From Pandoraea sp. (GTDB lineage: Bacteria; Pseudomonadota; Gammaproteobacteria; Burkholderiales; Burkholderiaceae), in contig NZ_SCSK01000020.1 in the NCBI RefSeq assembly GCF_004297875.1, positions 1 to 64,000 on the forward strand: a DNA stretch of 64,000 nucleotides. Direction: 5' to 3'. Every line of letters begins with the position of its first letter. Position 1 is the stretch's first letter. Position numbers and translations under genes: made by a program. The notes below the pieces were generated by a model. It ran no database searches. It was not told where the DNA came from and was given only the letters and a program-made list of their open reading frames with translations. Positions 45,403 to 55,584 of the stretch are shown piece after piece.

Positions 45403-48400
45403 GCCGGAGCCCCCCCGGCAACGAGATGCGCGGCCAGCGGCTCGCACACGCCGCGCGCGATGGTCTCGAACGGCTCAGCCAGCGGCGCGTCAATGCCGCG
45501 CCACGCCAACCGGTAATACGCTTCGTCGCCCTCGCCAAACGAGAATTGCGAGCCCAGCCAGGCCTTTTCCGCGTTGGCCAGTTGCCCGGTACTTACCAGC
45601 TCCCAAGCGCTGCGCGGAAAAAATGGCAGCGGTCGGGTCATGCCGACGTGCTGCAGCGCGACCAGTTGCGCGAGCTGGCCGATGGGGTCCTCCACCGGCC
45701 GCAAGGCAAAGCTTTCGTCGTCGCCGAACCAGCGCGTGCGCGGCGTCACGCCAGGCAATTCGCCGCGCGCAACAAGCGCCCCCAACACGAGATGCCGAAG
45801 CCAGGCATCGAGATAGTCACTCGCGCGTGCGCGGCCATACCGGTACAACACCAGGCCGTTCGGCGTCAGGGGCGCTAGCCGGCCCTGCAGGCGGCAAGCC
45901 AGGCCTTGCGGCCATTGCCATTCGTGGGGCCACTCGGGCGCAGCCCGCAGCGCAAGCGACAGGCTGAACGCATGCGCGCTACTGCCGGCGCCGAGCGCGT
46001 CACGCACCGCGCCGGCCAGCAGTTGCAACCCGCCCATCTCGCGCACGCGCCACAAGGCGCCGGTCGCTCCCGCGGGCAATTCGTGACTGGCTGCGGCGAT
46101 GCGCGCTACGCGCTGCGGCGCCTCGCCGGCCAGCAAGCGCGGCAGCACACGCTCGGCAAACGTGCGGCGGGCCTCGGCATCGACCTCGAAAGGCTCGTCA
46201 TCGTCGAGCTCGGCCTCGGCCTCGCGCAGCGCCACACCCAGCCGTTCGCGCACCCAGACGCGGGTTGGGTGCCGCCAGAAACGCAGCAGATCATCCAGTT
46301 CGAGCGCATCGGCGCGCGCCGGCGGGCGCGGCAATGGCGTTTGACAGAAGGCTGTCTCGTCACGCGGCGCGGCACCGGCGCCGAGTATCACACGCGCCGT
46401 CTCGGCCTGCATCGCGTCATAGCTGAACAGCCGCGGCGACGCTCCGTCGAAGTAGGCCGGCGCGAACGGCTGCAGCGGATGCTCGGTCACCAGGCTCGCG
46501 CGGTGGCGCGCCAACGCCTGCTCGCCGGCGCCTGGGCCCGCCAGTATGTCGGCCAGATGATCGAGCAGCTCGGCGACCACGGCCGACGGCGGCAGAATAG
46601 CGTTGTCGCGGATACTGCGCCCGTTGTAGGCGATCAGCACGCGCTCGCGCGCGGCAAGCAGCAAATCGAGAAACAGGTTGCGTTCGTCGTCGCGCCGCTG
46701 GCGGTCGCCCCGTTGCGGCAATGCATGCATCAGATCGAACTCGTCGCCGCGCCGCAAGCCAGGCAGCACGCCATCGTCCATCCCGAGCAGGCAAATGACC
46801 CGATAGGGCAGCGCCCGCAAGCTCGGCAGCGCCGCGAAGGTCACCCGGCCCGACGGCACGCCGCCGCGTGCCGGGTCGTCGAGCCAGCGCGCGAGCGCGG
46901 CGTCGATGACGCCGACCGGCAGTTCGGTATCGGGCGCGCCGTCGTGCATCGCCGCGCACAACTGATCGATCGCCTGACGCACCTCGGCAATATCGTCGGC
47001 AAAGGCTGCGTCGGGGGAGAAAAACGTTTCAAGCAACGTCAGCAGGGTATCTCGCCAGGCCAGCGCGTTACGGGGCTGCCCGAGCGCGAGCGCGCTCGCT
47101 TCCAGCGCGTCGATCACGCCAGCCAGACTGCCCAGCGCCTGGGCGCGCCCGCCCTCGATGCCGCCGATCGGCAGCCAGTCGGCGCTCGGCATGGCGTCAT
47201 CGGGCTGCGCATAGCCGAGCAGCAGGCGCATTAACGCGTCTCCCAGCGTGTGGCGTTGCTCTGCCTCGGCCGCGCCGGCCGAGGCGCTCGCGCGCGCCAG
47301 ACGCATCAGCGGGTCGCTGGCCCAGCCGCGCCGGGCACCGGCTGCCCGCAGCCACTGCTGAATCTGCTCGAGCGCGGCCTCGTCGAACTGGAATTGGTGC
47401 GCCACCGCTTCGGTGCGAATCAACTCGATGATGTCGGCGGCGCCGACGCGGCGCCGCGGTAGCGCCAGCAGTTGCCGAACAGCGCGCGCCACCATATTGG
47501 TATGGCTGGCTGGCAGACCGGTGACCAGATAGGGGATGCGTGGCGACGCCGTACCGAATACCGCATCGATCAGCGAAGCGGCCTGGCTCAGGTCGGGCAC
47601 CGCAATCAGCACATCGTCCGGTTGCAGGCTGGGGTCGGCCTCGAACCAGTCGAGCAATTGGTCGTGCGTGACTTCGAGCTGGCGCGCCAGACTGTGACAG
47701 GCATGGACGGCAAGACTGCCGTCACCGGCGCCTGGCGCGTCGGTCTCGGGCCGTGGCGCCAGCCAAAGGATGCCGTTTTGCAGCGTACTCAGCAGCGTCG
47801 AGGCCGGATTGGGCGTGAACACCGCATCGTCGCACAGCGCGCCCTCGGCCATTTCGGCATACAGAAGATCAATGTGGGATTGGGTCTGCCGGCCCCACTC
47901 GGCCAGCAATGGATGGCCGGTTTCGTGATATCCGGATGCGCCGCGCGCCTGCAGATAGCTCAGGCGCGCTGCCGGGACGATCTCGAACCAATATTCCTGG
48001 CATGGGTTGAGGGCATAGATGCGCACGTCGATGAGCCGCGACAGCTCCTTGAGCAGTTGCATCGACAGCGGCGGCATCGCGGGCAGCGCGAACACGGCGA
48101 CGCGCGCCGGCCAGCCGGCCGGCACCTGGCCCGCCGGTAGCGCGCGCAGGATCTCGATGAAGCGCTGCGCCGGATGCTCGCCCGCAATCTCGAGCCGCGT
48201 GAGCAATTGTCGCCATAGCTCGGCCTGCCAACGTTCGTCCTCGAATTGCGGGGGGCCCCAATGCACCAACGCCGCAGGCGCTGTCGGGGCGATCGACGCG
48301 CCGTGCTGCCAGTGCGTCAGCCAGGGCAGCCGGTATGTCAGGTATTGGTCGAACAGGCTCGCCAGCCGCTCCGCCAATTCATAGCGCATGACCGGATCGG

Positions 48401-48746
48401 CCTGCCGCAGATAAGCGGTCAAGCGCGGGAAATCGCTGGTCCAGCCGGCATCGTCGAGACACCGGTATATCGGCCACACCAAACGATCCGGGGCAAAAGG
48501 CGAGGTCCGCGGCACCGGCAATGCACGCCCAAGTTGCTCCCATAACCATTGCGCCAGATAGGCGAATTGCACATTGGCGCACACGCCGAAACACTGCGCA
48601 TAATCGAGTTCGAGACGTCGACGCACTGCCGCGCTGGGCACCAGGATGACTTCGCGCGCCAGCGGATCGGCCGGCTGCGCGGCGACGTCGCGCAGCAAGG
48701 CGGCCGCGAGATTTTCATAACGATTCGAAAAAAACAGTGAAAGCAT
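45399..48746 (-). CDS. recC: Exodeoxyribonuclease V subunit gamma (RecC)
   Basis: MLSLFFSNRYENLAAALLRDVA; PYRVICLLGMDDGVLPGLRRGDEFDLM; 4-nt overlap with recB. Confidence 0.94.
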   Translation of the reverse strand: MLSLFFSNRYENLAAALLRDVAAQPADPLAREVILVPSAAVRRRLELDYAQCFGVCANVQFAYLAQWLWEQLGRALPVPRTSPFAPDRLVWPIYRCLDDAGWTSDFPRLTAYLRQADPVMRYELAERLASLFDQYLTYRLPWLTHWQHGASIAPTAPAALVHWGPPQFEDERWQAELWRQLLTRLEIAGEHPAQRFIEILRALPAGQVPAGWPARVAVFALPAMPPLSMQLLKELSRLIDVRIYALNPCQEYWFEIVPAARLSYLQARGASGYHETGHPLLAEWGRQTQSHIDLLYAEMAEGALCDDAVFTPNPASTLLSTLQNGILWLAPRPETDAPGAGDGSLAVHACHSLARQLEVTHDQLLDWFEADPSLQPDDVLIAVPDLSQAASLIDAVFGTASPRIPYLVTGLPASHTNMVARAVRQLLALPRRRVGAADIIELIRTEAVAHQFQFDEAALEQIQQWLRAAGARRGWASDPLMRLARASASAGAAEAEQRHTLGDALMRLLLGYAQPDDAMPSADWLPIGGIEGGRAQALGSLAGVIDALEASALALGQPRNALAWRDTLLTLLETFFSPDAAFADDIAEVRQAIDQLCAAMHDGAPDTELPVGVIDAALARWLDDPARGGVPSGRVTFAALPSLRALPYRVICLLGMDDGVLPGLRRGDEFDLMHALPQRGDRQRRDDERNLFLDLLLAARERVLIAYNGRSIRDNAILPPSAVVAELLDHLADILAGPGAGEQALARHRASLVTEHPLQPFAPAYFDGASPRLFSYDAMQAETARVILGAGAAPRDETAFCQTPLPRPPARADALELDDLLRFWRHPTRVWVRERLGVALREAEAELDDDEPFEVDAEARRTFAERVLPRLLAGEAPQRVARIAAASHELPAGATGALWRVREMGGLQLLAGAVRDALGAGSSAHAFSLSLALRAAPEWPHEWQWPQGLACRLQGRLAPLTPNGLVLYRYGRARASDYLDAWLRHLVLGALVARGELPGVTPRTRWFGDDESFALRPVEDPIGQLAQLVALQHVGMTRPLPFFPRSAWELVSTGQLANAEKAWLGSQFSFGEGDEAYYRLAWRGIDAPLAEPFETIARGVCEPLAAHLVAGGAPA

Positions 48747-48929
48747 GCCGGCAATCGGGTCCGAGGGGGCGCACGAAGCGCAGCGCGACGGTGTGGCGCA
48801 ACGGGCTGCTTCATGCTTGACGGGTAGCATAACAAAGCGCCGCTCGAAATGAGCGTACGCCCGCAAAATTGCGCGACGGCGCGGCGAGATACGCTAGACT
48901 TCGCTGTGACGAGGACCCGCTTGCCGACG

Positions 48930-51152
48930 ATGGATTATCCAAGACAAATCAAGAAATTCCTCTACAGCCACTACTTTTTCAGCGGCGCTCGCCAGGCGGT
49001 CGGGGTCACGCTGCCGGCCCTGGTGCTTTTCTGGGGCCTGGATCAACATCTGCTCGGACTGGCTGTCGCCTCCGGCGCGCTGTGCGCGAGCGTGGCCGAC
49101 GTCAACGGTCCGCTGCGCCACAAGCATATCGAGTTGCTGGCCTGCTCGGTGCTGGGCGCCGCGACGGCCGCGCTGACCGGCCTGTCGTCGGCCCACCCGG
49201 TCACATTGTGGCTCTGCGTGGGCGGGCTGAGCTTTTTCCTCTCGCTGCTGGTGGTCTACGGGTACCGGGCCTCGCTGGTGAGCTTCGCCTGCCTGCTGAT
49301 CATGGTGCTCAACGTCGAGACCGTGGTCTCCCCTGGCGCGGCGCTCCTGAACGCTGGCGCCGTGCTCGCCGGCGGCTTGTGGTACACCTATTTCAGTCTG
49401 GCGGTGTGCCGCGTCCTGTGGTTTCGCCTGGAGCAGCAGACGCTGGCCGAATGTTTTTTTGCCACCGCGCAGTATCTGGAGGCCAAAGGGGCGTTCTACG
49501 ACGTTGATCAGGATCTGGACGAATGCTATCGGCGTCTGATCGCCACGCAGGTCAACGTGGTGGAAAAGCAGCAGGCGGCGCGCGAGATGATTTTGCGCGA
49601 TCTGCCCCGCTTGCGCCGAGGTCAGCTCGATAAGCGGCGCGCGATGCTGCTCAACCTGTTCGTCAACGTCGTCGATCTGCATGAGGTGGTCGTCTCGGTG
49701 CACACCGATTACCCGCTGCTGCGCAAGACGTTCGAACACGCCGACATTCTGATTTTTTTCCGCGATCTGATCCGCAAGGCGGCTGCCGATGTCGACAGCG
49801 TCGGCTTCGCGATCGCCAGCGACCAGCCGGCGCGCTCGCGCAGCAGCTGGAAAGCGGAATTCCGCGCGATCGAATACGAAATCGAATTGCTCAAGGAAAA
49901 GCGCTTCCAGCAGGACATGCCGGACGCCTACGACGCCCTGGTGGCCACTTTCCGGCGCGTGTGGAGCACGTCACGGCAGATCGAGAAGCTTTATCGGAAT
50001 ATCCAGCGCGACGGCGGCATGCCGAATATGGAAACTCGCCTGGATCAGGCGCTGAACCGCTTTGTGTCACGCCAGAGCTTCAGTCCAAAGCTGCTCTGGC
50101 ACAACCTGACATTTGCCTCGCCGAGCTTTCGCCACGCGCTGCGCGTGAGCATTGCGATACTGGGCGGGCTGGCACTCGCCCACTTCCTGCCGCTGCTCAA
50201 GGGCCAATCGCACAGCTACTGGATCCTGCTGACGACGATCGTGATTCTTAAGCCAGGTTTCAGCCTGACCAAGCAAAAGAATTTCCAGCGCCTGTCGGGC
50301 ACGCTCATCGGCTGCCTGCTGGTGCTGGCGATCCTGTTCGTCGTGCACAAGCCGTGGGCACTGCTCGGGCTGATGTTCTTCTTCATGGTGATGGGCAACA
50401 GTCTGGCTCTCTTCAACTACGGCCTGGCCGTGGTATTCACGTCCGCCTATGTGCTGTTGCTGTTTCATTTTCTGGTGCCCGGCTCGATCCTGGTCGTCGG
50501 CGAACGGGCTCTGGATACGGCTATCGGTTCGCTGGTCGCGCTCGTCTGCAGCTACTTCTTCCCGTATTGGGAATATCGCCTGATGAGTCCGCTGGTGCGC
50601 GGCGCCGTGCTCTCGACCCGGGATTACCTGCAGTCATGCCTTGGCCGCGACGGTGTCGTCGACGAGTTTGCCTACCGGATGGCGCGCAAGAATATGCATA
50701 TCGCCTTCGCCAATTTCGGTGCGGCATTCAAGCGGATGATGCTCGAGCCGAAGTCCAAGCAGGTGTCGGTGGCGGAACTCAATGGGCTTCTGGTGCAGAC
50801 TCACGTGCTCGCCTCGCACATCACGAGCATCTCGGAGATACTCGCGCGTCACTTGCTGCGCGACAAGAGCGGCGAACTTAACGCCGCGGTACAGGCCATT
50901 CTGGGTATGCTGCAGCAGGCGGCCGACGCCCCCGTGGCAGGTCAGCGCGGCGGCGACGTCGATCCGGCAGAAACACTTAGGGACTTCACCCGACGGCTGG
51001 ACGCGCTGGTGGTGCACCAGGAGCAGCAACCCGGCGCCAGTATCGAAGACATTCAGGAATTGAAGCTGATCGCGCACCAGATCAAGCAGATGCTGCGTGT
51101 CGGCGAACTGATTTTCAAGGACATGCGCGCAATGCGCCTGCCGGCCGGCTAA
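48930..51152 (+). CDS. FUSC/YccS-type inner membrane protein (putative efflux/aromatic acid exporter family)
   Basis: Two TM blocks separated by a cytoplasmic region; ILLTTIVILKPGFSLTKQKNFQRLSGTLIGCLLVLAILF; start inferred at MDYPRQIKKFLYSHYFFSG. Confidence 0.88.
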   Translation: MDYPRQIKKFLYSHYFFSGARQAVGVTLPALVLFWGLDQHLLGLAVASGALCASVADVNGPLRHKHIELLACSVLGAATAALTGLSSAHPVTLWLCVGGLSFFLSLLVVYGYRASLVSFACLLIMVLNVETVVSPGAALLNAGAVLAGGLWYTYFSLAVCRVLWFRLEQQTLAECFFATAQYLEAKGAFYDVDQDLDECYRRLIATQVNVVEKQQAAREMILRDLPRLRRGQLDKRRAMLLNLFVNVVDLHEVVVSVHTDYPLLRKTFEHADILIFFRDLIRKAAADVDSVGFAIASDQPARSRSSWKAEFRAIEYEIELLKEKRFQQDMPDAYDALVATFRRVWSTSRQIEKLYRNIQRDGGMPNMETRLDQALNRFVSRQSFSPKLLWHNLTFASPSFRHALRVSIAILGGLALAHFLPLLKGQSHSYWILLTTIVILKPGFSLTKQKNFQRLSGTLIGCLLVLAILFVVHKPWALLGLMFFFMVMGNSLALFNYGLAVVFTSAYVLLLFHFLVPGSILVVGERALDTAIGSLVALVCSYFFPYWEYRLMSPLVRGAVLSTRDYLQSCLGRDGVVDEFAYRMARKNMHIAFANFGAAFKRMMLEPKSKQVSVAELNGLLVQTHVLASHITSISEILARHLLRDKSGELNAAVQAILGMLQQAADAPVAGQRGGDVDPAETLRDFTRRLDALVVHQEQQPGASIEDIQELKLIAHQIKQMLRVGELIFKDMRAMRLPAG

Positions 51153-51158
51153 CGCCGG

Positions 51159-51800
51159 TCAACCGATACCGCTGCGGGTGGCATATTTGTAAAGATCGAC
51201 GTCGCGGCCGATGCCCAGCTTGCGCATCGCGTTGTTCTTTTGCGAGCTGACGGTCTTGATGCTGCGGTTCAGGCGTGCGGCAATTTCGGTGATGGTCATG
51301 CCGGAGACGAATAGACGAACCACTTCGACCTCGCGGGCGCTGAGCAGCGGCGCCTCGCCTCCCCAGCTCTCGTCGGATGACGCCTGATTGAGCCGGGCCG
51401 CCAGCGTCGCCGGCACATAGTGACTGCCGTCAGCCACCACAGTGACGGCCTCGGCGATCTTCTCCTGGTCGTCGGATTTGCACAGAATCGAATGCACGCC
51501 GAGCTTGAGCATGCTGCGCAGGATCGCCAGATTTTCCAGCATGGTCAAAACCACCACTTTGACCTCCGGATAGTAGCGCCGAATGTAGCTGATCAGATAC
51601 AGCCCATCCTTGTAGGATCCGCCCGGCATGGAATAGTCGGTAATGACGACATCGCACGGCATTTTCCCGAGTTGTGCGATCAACTCCGACGAGTCGGACG
51701 CCTCACCCACGATCTCCACGTTGAGCCGGTCTTTCAGCATCAGGCGAATACCGAGCCGCACGATCGGATGATCATCCGCGATGATGACTTTGATGGTCAT
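51159..51800 (-). CDS. LuxR/FixJ-type response regulator (RcsB/BvgA-like), no adjacent kinase
   Basis: IKVIIADDHPIVRLGIRLML...VVITDYSMPGG...VVVLTM; HTH LSAREVEVVRLFVSGMTITEIAARLNRSIKTVSSQKNNAMRKLGI. Confidence 0.92.
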   Translation of the reverse strand: MTIKVIIADDHPIVRLGIRLMLKDRLNVEIVGEASDSSELIAQLGKMPCDVVITDYSMPGGSYKDGLYLISYIRRYYPEVKVVVLTMLENLAILRSMLKLGVHSILCKSDDQEKIAEAVTVVADGSHYVPATLAARLNQASSDESWGGEAPLLSAREVEVVRLFVSGMTITEIAARLNRSIKTVSSQKNNAMRKLGIGRDVDLYKYATRSGIG

Positions 51801-52212
51801 GTTGCTTCTCACATTATTGAACGGTTGGAAACCCCGAGGGTGGCAACGGGCTACGCACTGGCCGCCACCTCTTGTTAAGGGCGGCAACAATCGGATTCAT
51901 CCGAGGTTTGTTGGAGCCCGGGGTATTCTGTCAAACCTTCCGAACCACTTTAATGGGATTCATCCTAAATGGCCGGTTGGCTGCGCCAGACCCACCCGGG
52001 TTGCGACGCAGGTCATCGGCAAACAACGGATGGGGTCGAAAAAGAGGAATGCATGGGGCGCACGGCCGCGAGCAGATCTGCGAACGCCCTCGGTAACATG
52101 GTAATTGTTACGGCGCATTACAAATGATGGCTGTCGTAATGAATCGAAACATATCGAAAATCAAATGGCAGCCAAGGTCACTATGATGATGAATCAAATG
52201 CACTCTGTCCCC

Positions 52213-52926
52213 ATGAAAATTCTTGTTGTCGACGACGATCCCGAGTTGCGCGACCTGCTGCGCGAATATTTGACGCGACATGGCTTTGCCGTCGCCGTCA
52301 TGCACGACGGCGAGGGCCTGGCCGCGCGCCTCGAACGCGAGCGGCCCGCCCTGATCGTGCTCGATCTGATGATGCCCAAGGTCGACGGCCTGAGCGCGCT
52401 GCGTGACCTGCGCTCGCGCAACGACGACGTCCCGGTTATTTTGCTGACCGCCCGCAGCGACGAGATCGATCGCATCGTGGGGCTGGAGATCGGCGCCGAC
52501 GACTACCTCGGCAAGCCGTTCAATCCGCGCGAGCTGCTCGCGCGCATCAATGCCGTAATGCGACGCCATCGCGTCACCAACGCGGCGGCGCCCGAGCAGC
52601 GTGAGGACTATGCATTCGGTGAGTTCCGCCTGAACTTTCACGCCCGCACCCTCGCCCGCGATAACCAGATCATTCCGATGAGCGATGGCGAGTATGGGCT
52701 GCTCAAGCTGCTGGTCAATCACGCGATGCAGGTCCTGAGTCGAGAGCGCATTATCGACTTGCTCTACGGCGCGCACAGCGAAGTCAGCGATCGCGGCATC
52801 GACGTGCAAATCTGGCGCCTGCGCAAGCTCCTGAACGAAGATCCGCAAAATCCCCGTTTCATCCAGACCGTGCGAGGGCGCGGCTACATCTTCGTACCGG
52901 ACGACCAGCATGAAACGCCGCTTTGA
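52213..52926 (+). CDS. OmpR-family response regulator
   Basis: MKILVVDDDPELRDLLREYLTRHGF...LDLMMPKVDGL...GADDYLGKPFNPRELLARI; winged-helix C-terminus VRGRGYIFV. Confidence 0.95.
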   Translation: MKILVVDDDPELRDLLREYLTRHGFAVAVMHDGEGLAARLERERPALIVLDLMMPKVDGLSALRDLRSRNDDVPVILLTARSDEIDRIVGLEIGADDYLGKPFNPRELLARINAVMRRHRVTNAAAPEQREDYAFGEFRLNFHARTLARDNQIIPMSDGEYGLLKLLVNHAMQVLSRERIIDLLYGAHSEVSDRGIDVQIWRLRKLLNEDPQNPRFIQTVRGRGYIFVPDDQHETPL

Positions 52927-54184
52927 CACGCTGTTCGGACGACTCGCGCTGCTGATTATCGCGGTGCTGGTCATCAGCCATTTTTCCTGGCTGACCATTT
53001 TGCGCAACGACCGCCGTGAACGGCTATTCGAATATTCCGCCGATCAGATGGCGTTTATTTTCCGCAGCGCACAGGCCGTCATGGACGGCAGCTCCCATAT
53101 TCCGCTGCCGGATTCCGTGCACTTCGAGAAGACGCTGTTCGACGGCCGGAATGCGTTCACGCCGGCCGGCCAATCCGAACATTTGACCCAGCAGCTGGCA
53201 CAACGCCTGCCCAAGGGCACCGATCTGCGCATCGAACAAAGCACGCCACCGCGCATGTGGGCAAAGTTGCCTGGCGCGAACCAGTGGATTTCGACGCCCA
53301 TCGTCATGGTTCATACGCCACCGAGCGCGCTTAGGGCGATCCTGCCCGGCGTGCTGACGGTGTTGCTGATCACGGTAATTTTCTCGCTGCTGACGGCGTG
53401 GCTGCTGCAGCGCCCGGTGCGAGACATGGCCGCCGCCGCGGAAAAACTGGCCATCGGCGAAGACGTCAAGCCGCTCAAGGAGCGCGGCCCACGGGAACTG
53501 CGGCAACTGACAGAACGCTTCAACCGAATGATTACCGATATCGCGCAAGCGGAGCGCGAGCGCAACACGATGCTCGCCGGCATTGCGCACGATCTCAAGA
53601 CGCCGCTGTCGCGACTGCGTCTGCGCGCCGAAATCATCGACGATGCGGCGCTCACCCGCGGCATCGTCCGCGACGTCGAGTCGATGGCGCGCATCGTCGA
53701 TCAGTTCCTTTTGTTCGCACGCGGCGTCGAATCCCTTGGCCCGCCGGCGCCGGTCGACTGCCGGCTGCCTTACGTGCTGCAGGTTTTCAGCGACCAGGGA
53801 CACACGATCAATACGGCATTGCACGCCGGGCCGCAGTTCCAGCTCAAGACGACCCATCTCGAGCGTATCGTCAATAATCTGCTCGACAATGCCGTCAGCT
53901 ATGGCCGGGCGCCGCTGAGCGTGTGCACGGCACGCACGGCCAATGGCTGGGAGTTGGCCGTCGAGGACAGCGGCCCCGGCATCCCGGAAGAAGATCTGGC
54001 GCGTATCGTGCGTCCGTTCGTACGCCTGGATCCGGCGCGCAGCGGCAATGCGCATTGCGGCCTGGGTTTGGCGATCGTCGATAAACTGGCTCAGCAACTC
54101 GGCGGAAAGCTTGTGCTGAACAATCGTCCGTCGGGGGGGTTGAGAGCTGCGGTGATTTTCCCGTTGCGGGATAACGCGGCTTGA
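52910..54184 (+). CDS. Sensor histidine kinase (EnvZ-like) paired with the OmpR-type regulator
   Basis: HAMP; IAHDLKTPLSRLRLRAEI (H-box), VNNLLDNAVSYG (N-box), EDSGPGIPEEDL; overlaps RR stop. Confidence 0.95.
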   Translation: MKRRFDTLFGRLALLIIAVLVISHFSWLTILRNDRRERLFEYSADQMAFIFRSAQAVMDGSSHIPLPDSVHFEKTLFDGRNAFTPAGQSEHLTQQLAQRLPKGTDLRIEQSTPPRMWAKLPGANQWISTPIVMVHTPPSALRAILPGVLTVLLITVIFSLLTAWLLQRPVRDMAAAAEKLAIGEDVKPLKERGPRELRQLTERFNRMITDIAQAERERNTMLAGIAHDLKTPLSRLRLRAEIIDDAALTRGIVRDVESMARIVDQFLLFARGVESLGPPAPVDCRLPYVLQVFSDQGHTINTALHAGPQFQLKTTHLERIVNNLLDNAVSYGRAPLSVCTARTANGWELAVEDSGPGIPEEDLARIVRPFVRLDPARSGNAHCGLGLAIVDKLAQQLGGKLVLNNRPSGGLRAAVIFPLRDNAA

Positions 54185-54313
54185 TCGATGCAAGTTACGC
54201 AGGGAACGTTACAACTGCCGTTTCACACCGGCGGGGGCGGATATTGACAGGCTGATACTTGTGGGCCCTGACGCTCGCCGCTTGAATCGTGTCGACTAGG
54301 CGCGTGCAATGCG

Positions 54314-54604
54314 CTATTCGATCAGAAATTTTTCTCGATTTCGTCCGATCCATTTGGGCGCTCTGCCCCGTCCCGACCAAGTCTCGCCAGTTGCCGGATT
54401 CATATACCTGGCGACCACCGGTCCCTTGCTGGCCCTGCGTTGCTTGCGCTCGACCGATAAACCCAGATCTTTGGCAGTCAACTCGTATTCTTCGATTTTC
54501 TGCTTGATATCGGCGATGACCGCTGCCACTTCCCTGGCGCGCGCTTCCTCGATCTGCTTTTCTATCTTTTCACGTTGAGCAATCAGTTCTTTATAGCTGG
54601 CCAT
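54314..54604 (-). CDS. H-NS family histone-like nucleoid-structuring protein
   Basis: 96 aa, coiled-coil N-terminus; C-terminal YMNPATGETWSGRGRAPKWI (H-NS DNA-binding core). Confidence 0.95.
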   Translation of the reverse strand: MASYKELIAQREKIEKQIEEARAREVAAVIADIKQKIEEYELTAKDLGLSVERKQRRASKGPVVARYMNPATGETWSGRGRAPKWIGRNREKFLIE

Positions 54605-54930
54605 GCCATGTTTCCTTGATTATTTATATGAGCTCATAAAATAGCAGAATTTTAATCAGAAAAAAATTGGGGCAAACAGCACAGCTACTGAAGAAATACT
54701 CAATTGAGTCCCGAATTCAATAAGATCATTCTCTATTTCTTATCTTTTCGACATCATTTGTATCACGAAGAATTGGATATTTCCGTTTCAACTTGTCAAA
54801 TTCGACTCATCGTCTTGTAGGAATTTTTCTATTCTCATTTGATAAACAAATAAATGAATTTGAAATCCGCTTTCAATTGAATACAAATCGATTAAATCGG
54901 ATCCTTTAAAAAAATTTCGTCAGTCCATGC
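54605..54930. promoter_or_regulatory. AT-rich intergenic island upstream of the H-NS-like gene
   Basis: About 325 bp visibly AT-rich in an otherwise GC-rich window; includes 12-bp perfect palindrome ACTCAATTGAGT at 54698-54709. Confidence 0.7.
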
Positions 54931-55584
54931 TCATCTGGCAGCGTTCAATTCCGGCAACCGGGTTTTGGCGCCATCGTCACTCGACGCATTCAGGAGCGAC
55001 CATGCCCGATGCTCCACTTCGGCATCCGTCAGCGGTCGGCGTGTCAGTCCTTCGAGCGCCAGGAACTCGACACTGCGTATGCCGATAGTCGCCAGGATGC
55101 TGCGCAGATACGGCGTCAGGAAGTCTGGTTGGCGGGCCTCATCTCCGGTGTAAATGCCGCCGGCGGCTACCACGATGTATGTGGGACGATCCGGCAACAA
55201 GCCCATTTTGCCGGCCGGCGTGCCGCGAAAAGTGCGGTGTATGCGCACCACATGATCGATCCATGCCTTGAGCGCCGCTGGCACCGTATAGTTGTGCATC
55301 GGCGTGCCAATCACCAGGCAATCCGACTGCTCCAGTTCATCGATCAACATTTCCGAATAATCAAACACCGCGACTTCTCCGGGATCCCCCGTCAAAGCGC
55401 CCGCCAGCACCGCCTCGGCATACGCCCGGCTGATAAGCGGCGGCGGATCGGCGCTCAGATTGCGCTCGATGACACGCGCTTGCGGTGCAGCCTGCTGCAA
55501 TTGCTCGAGCAATGCGCGTGCCACGCGAGCACTTTGCGACCCAGCGCCGCGCGGGCTGCATTCAATATACAAAATGGCTTTCAT
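54931..55584 (-). CDS. azoR: FMN-dependent NADH-azoreductase
   Basis: ILYIECSPRGAGSQSARVARALLEQL; VIGTPMHNYTVPAALKAWIDHVVRIHRTF; flavodoxin-like fold. Confidence 0.92.
   Translation of the reverse strand: MKAILYIECSPRGAGSQSARVARALLEQLQQAAPQARVIERNLSADPPPLISRAYAEAVLAGALTGDPGEVAVFDYSEMLIDELEQSDCLVIGTPMHNYTVPAALKAWIDHVVRIHRTFRGTPAGKMGLLPDRPTYIVVAAGGIYTGDEARQPDFLTPYLRSILATIGIRSVEFLALEGLTRRPLTDAEVEHRAWSLLNASSDDGAKTRLPELNAAR

Noticed and set aside
39731-48746. recC-recB-recD as a possible new defence island
   Set aside because: Standard RecBCD order and motifs, no flanking restriction, retron, toxin-antitoxin or phage genes; housekeeping recombination
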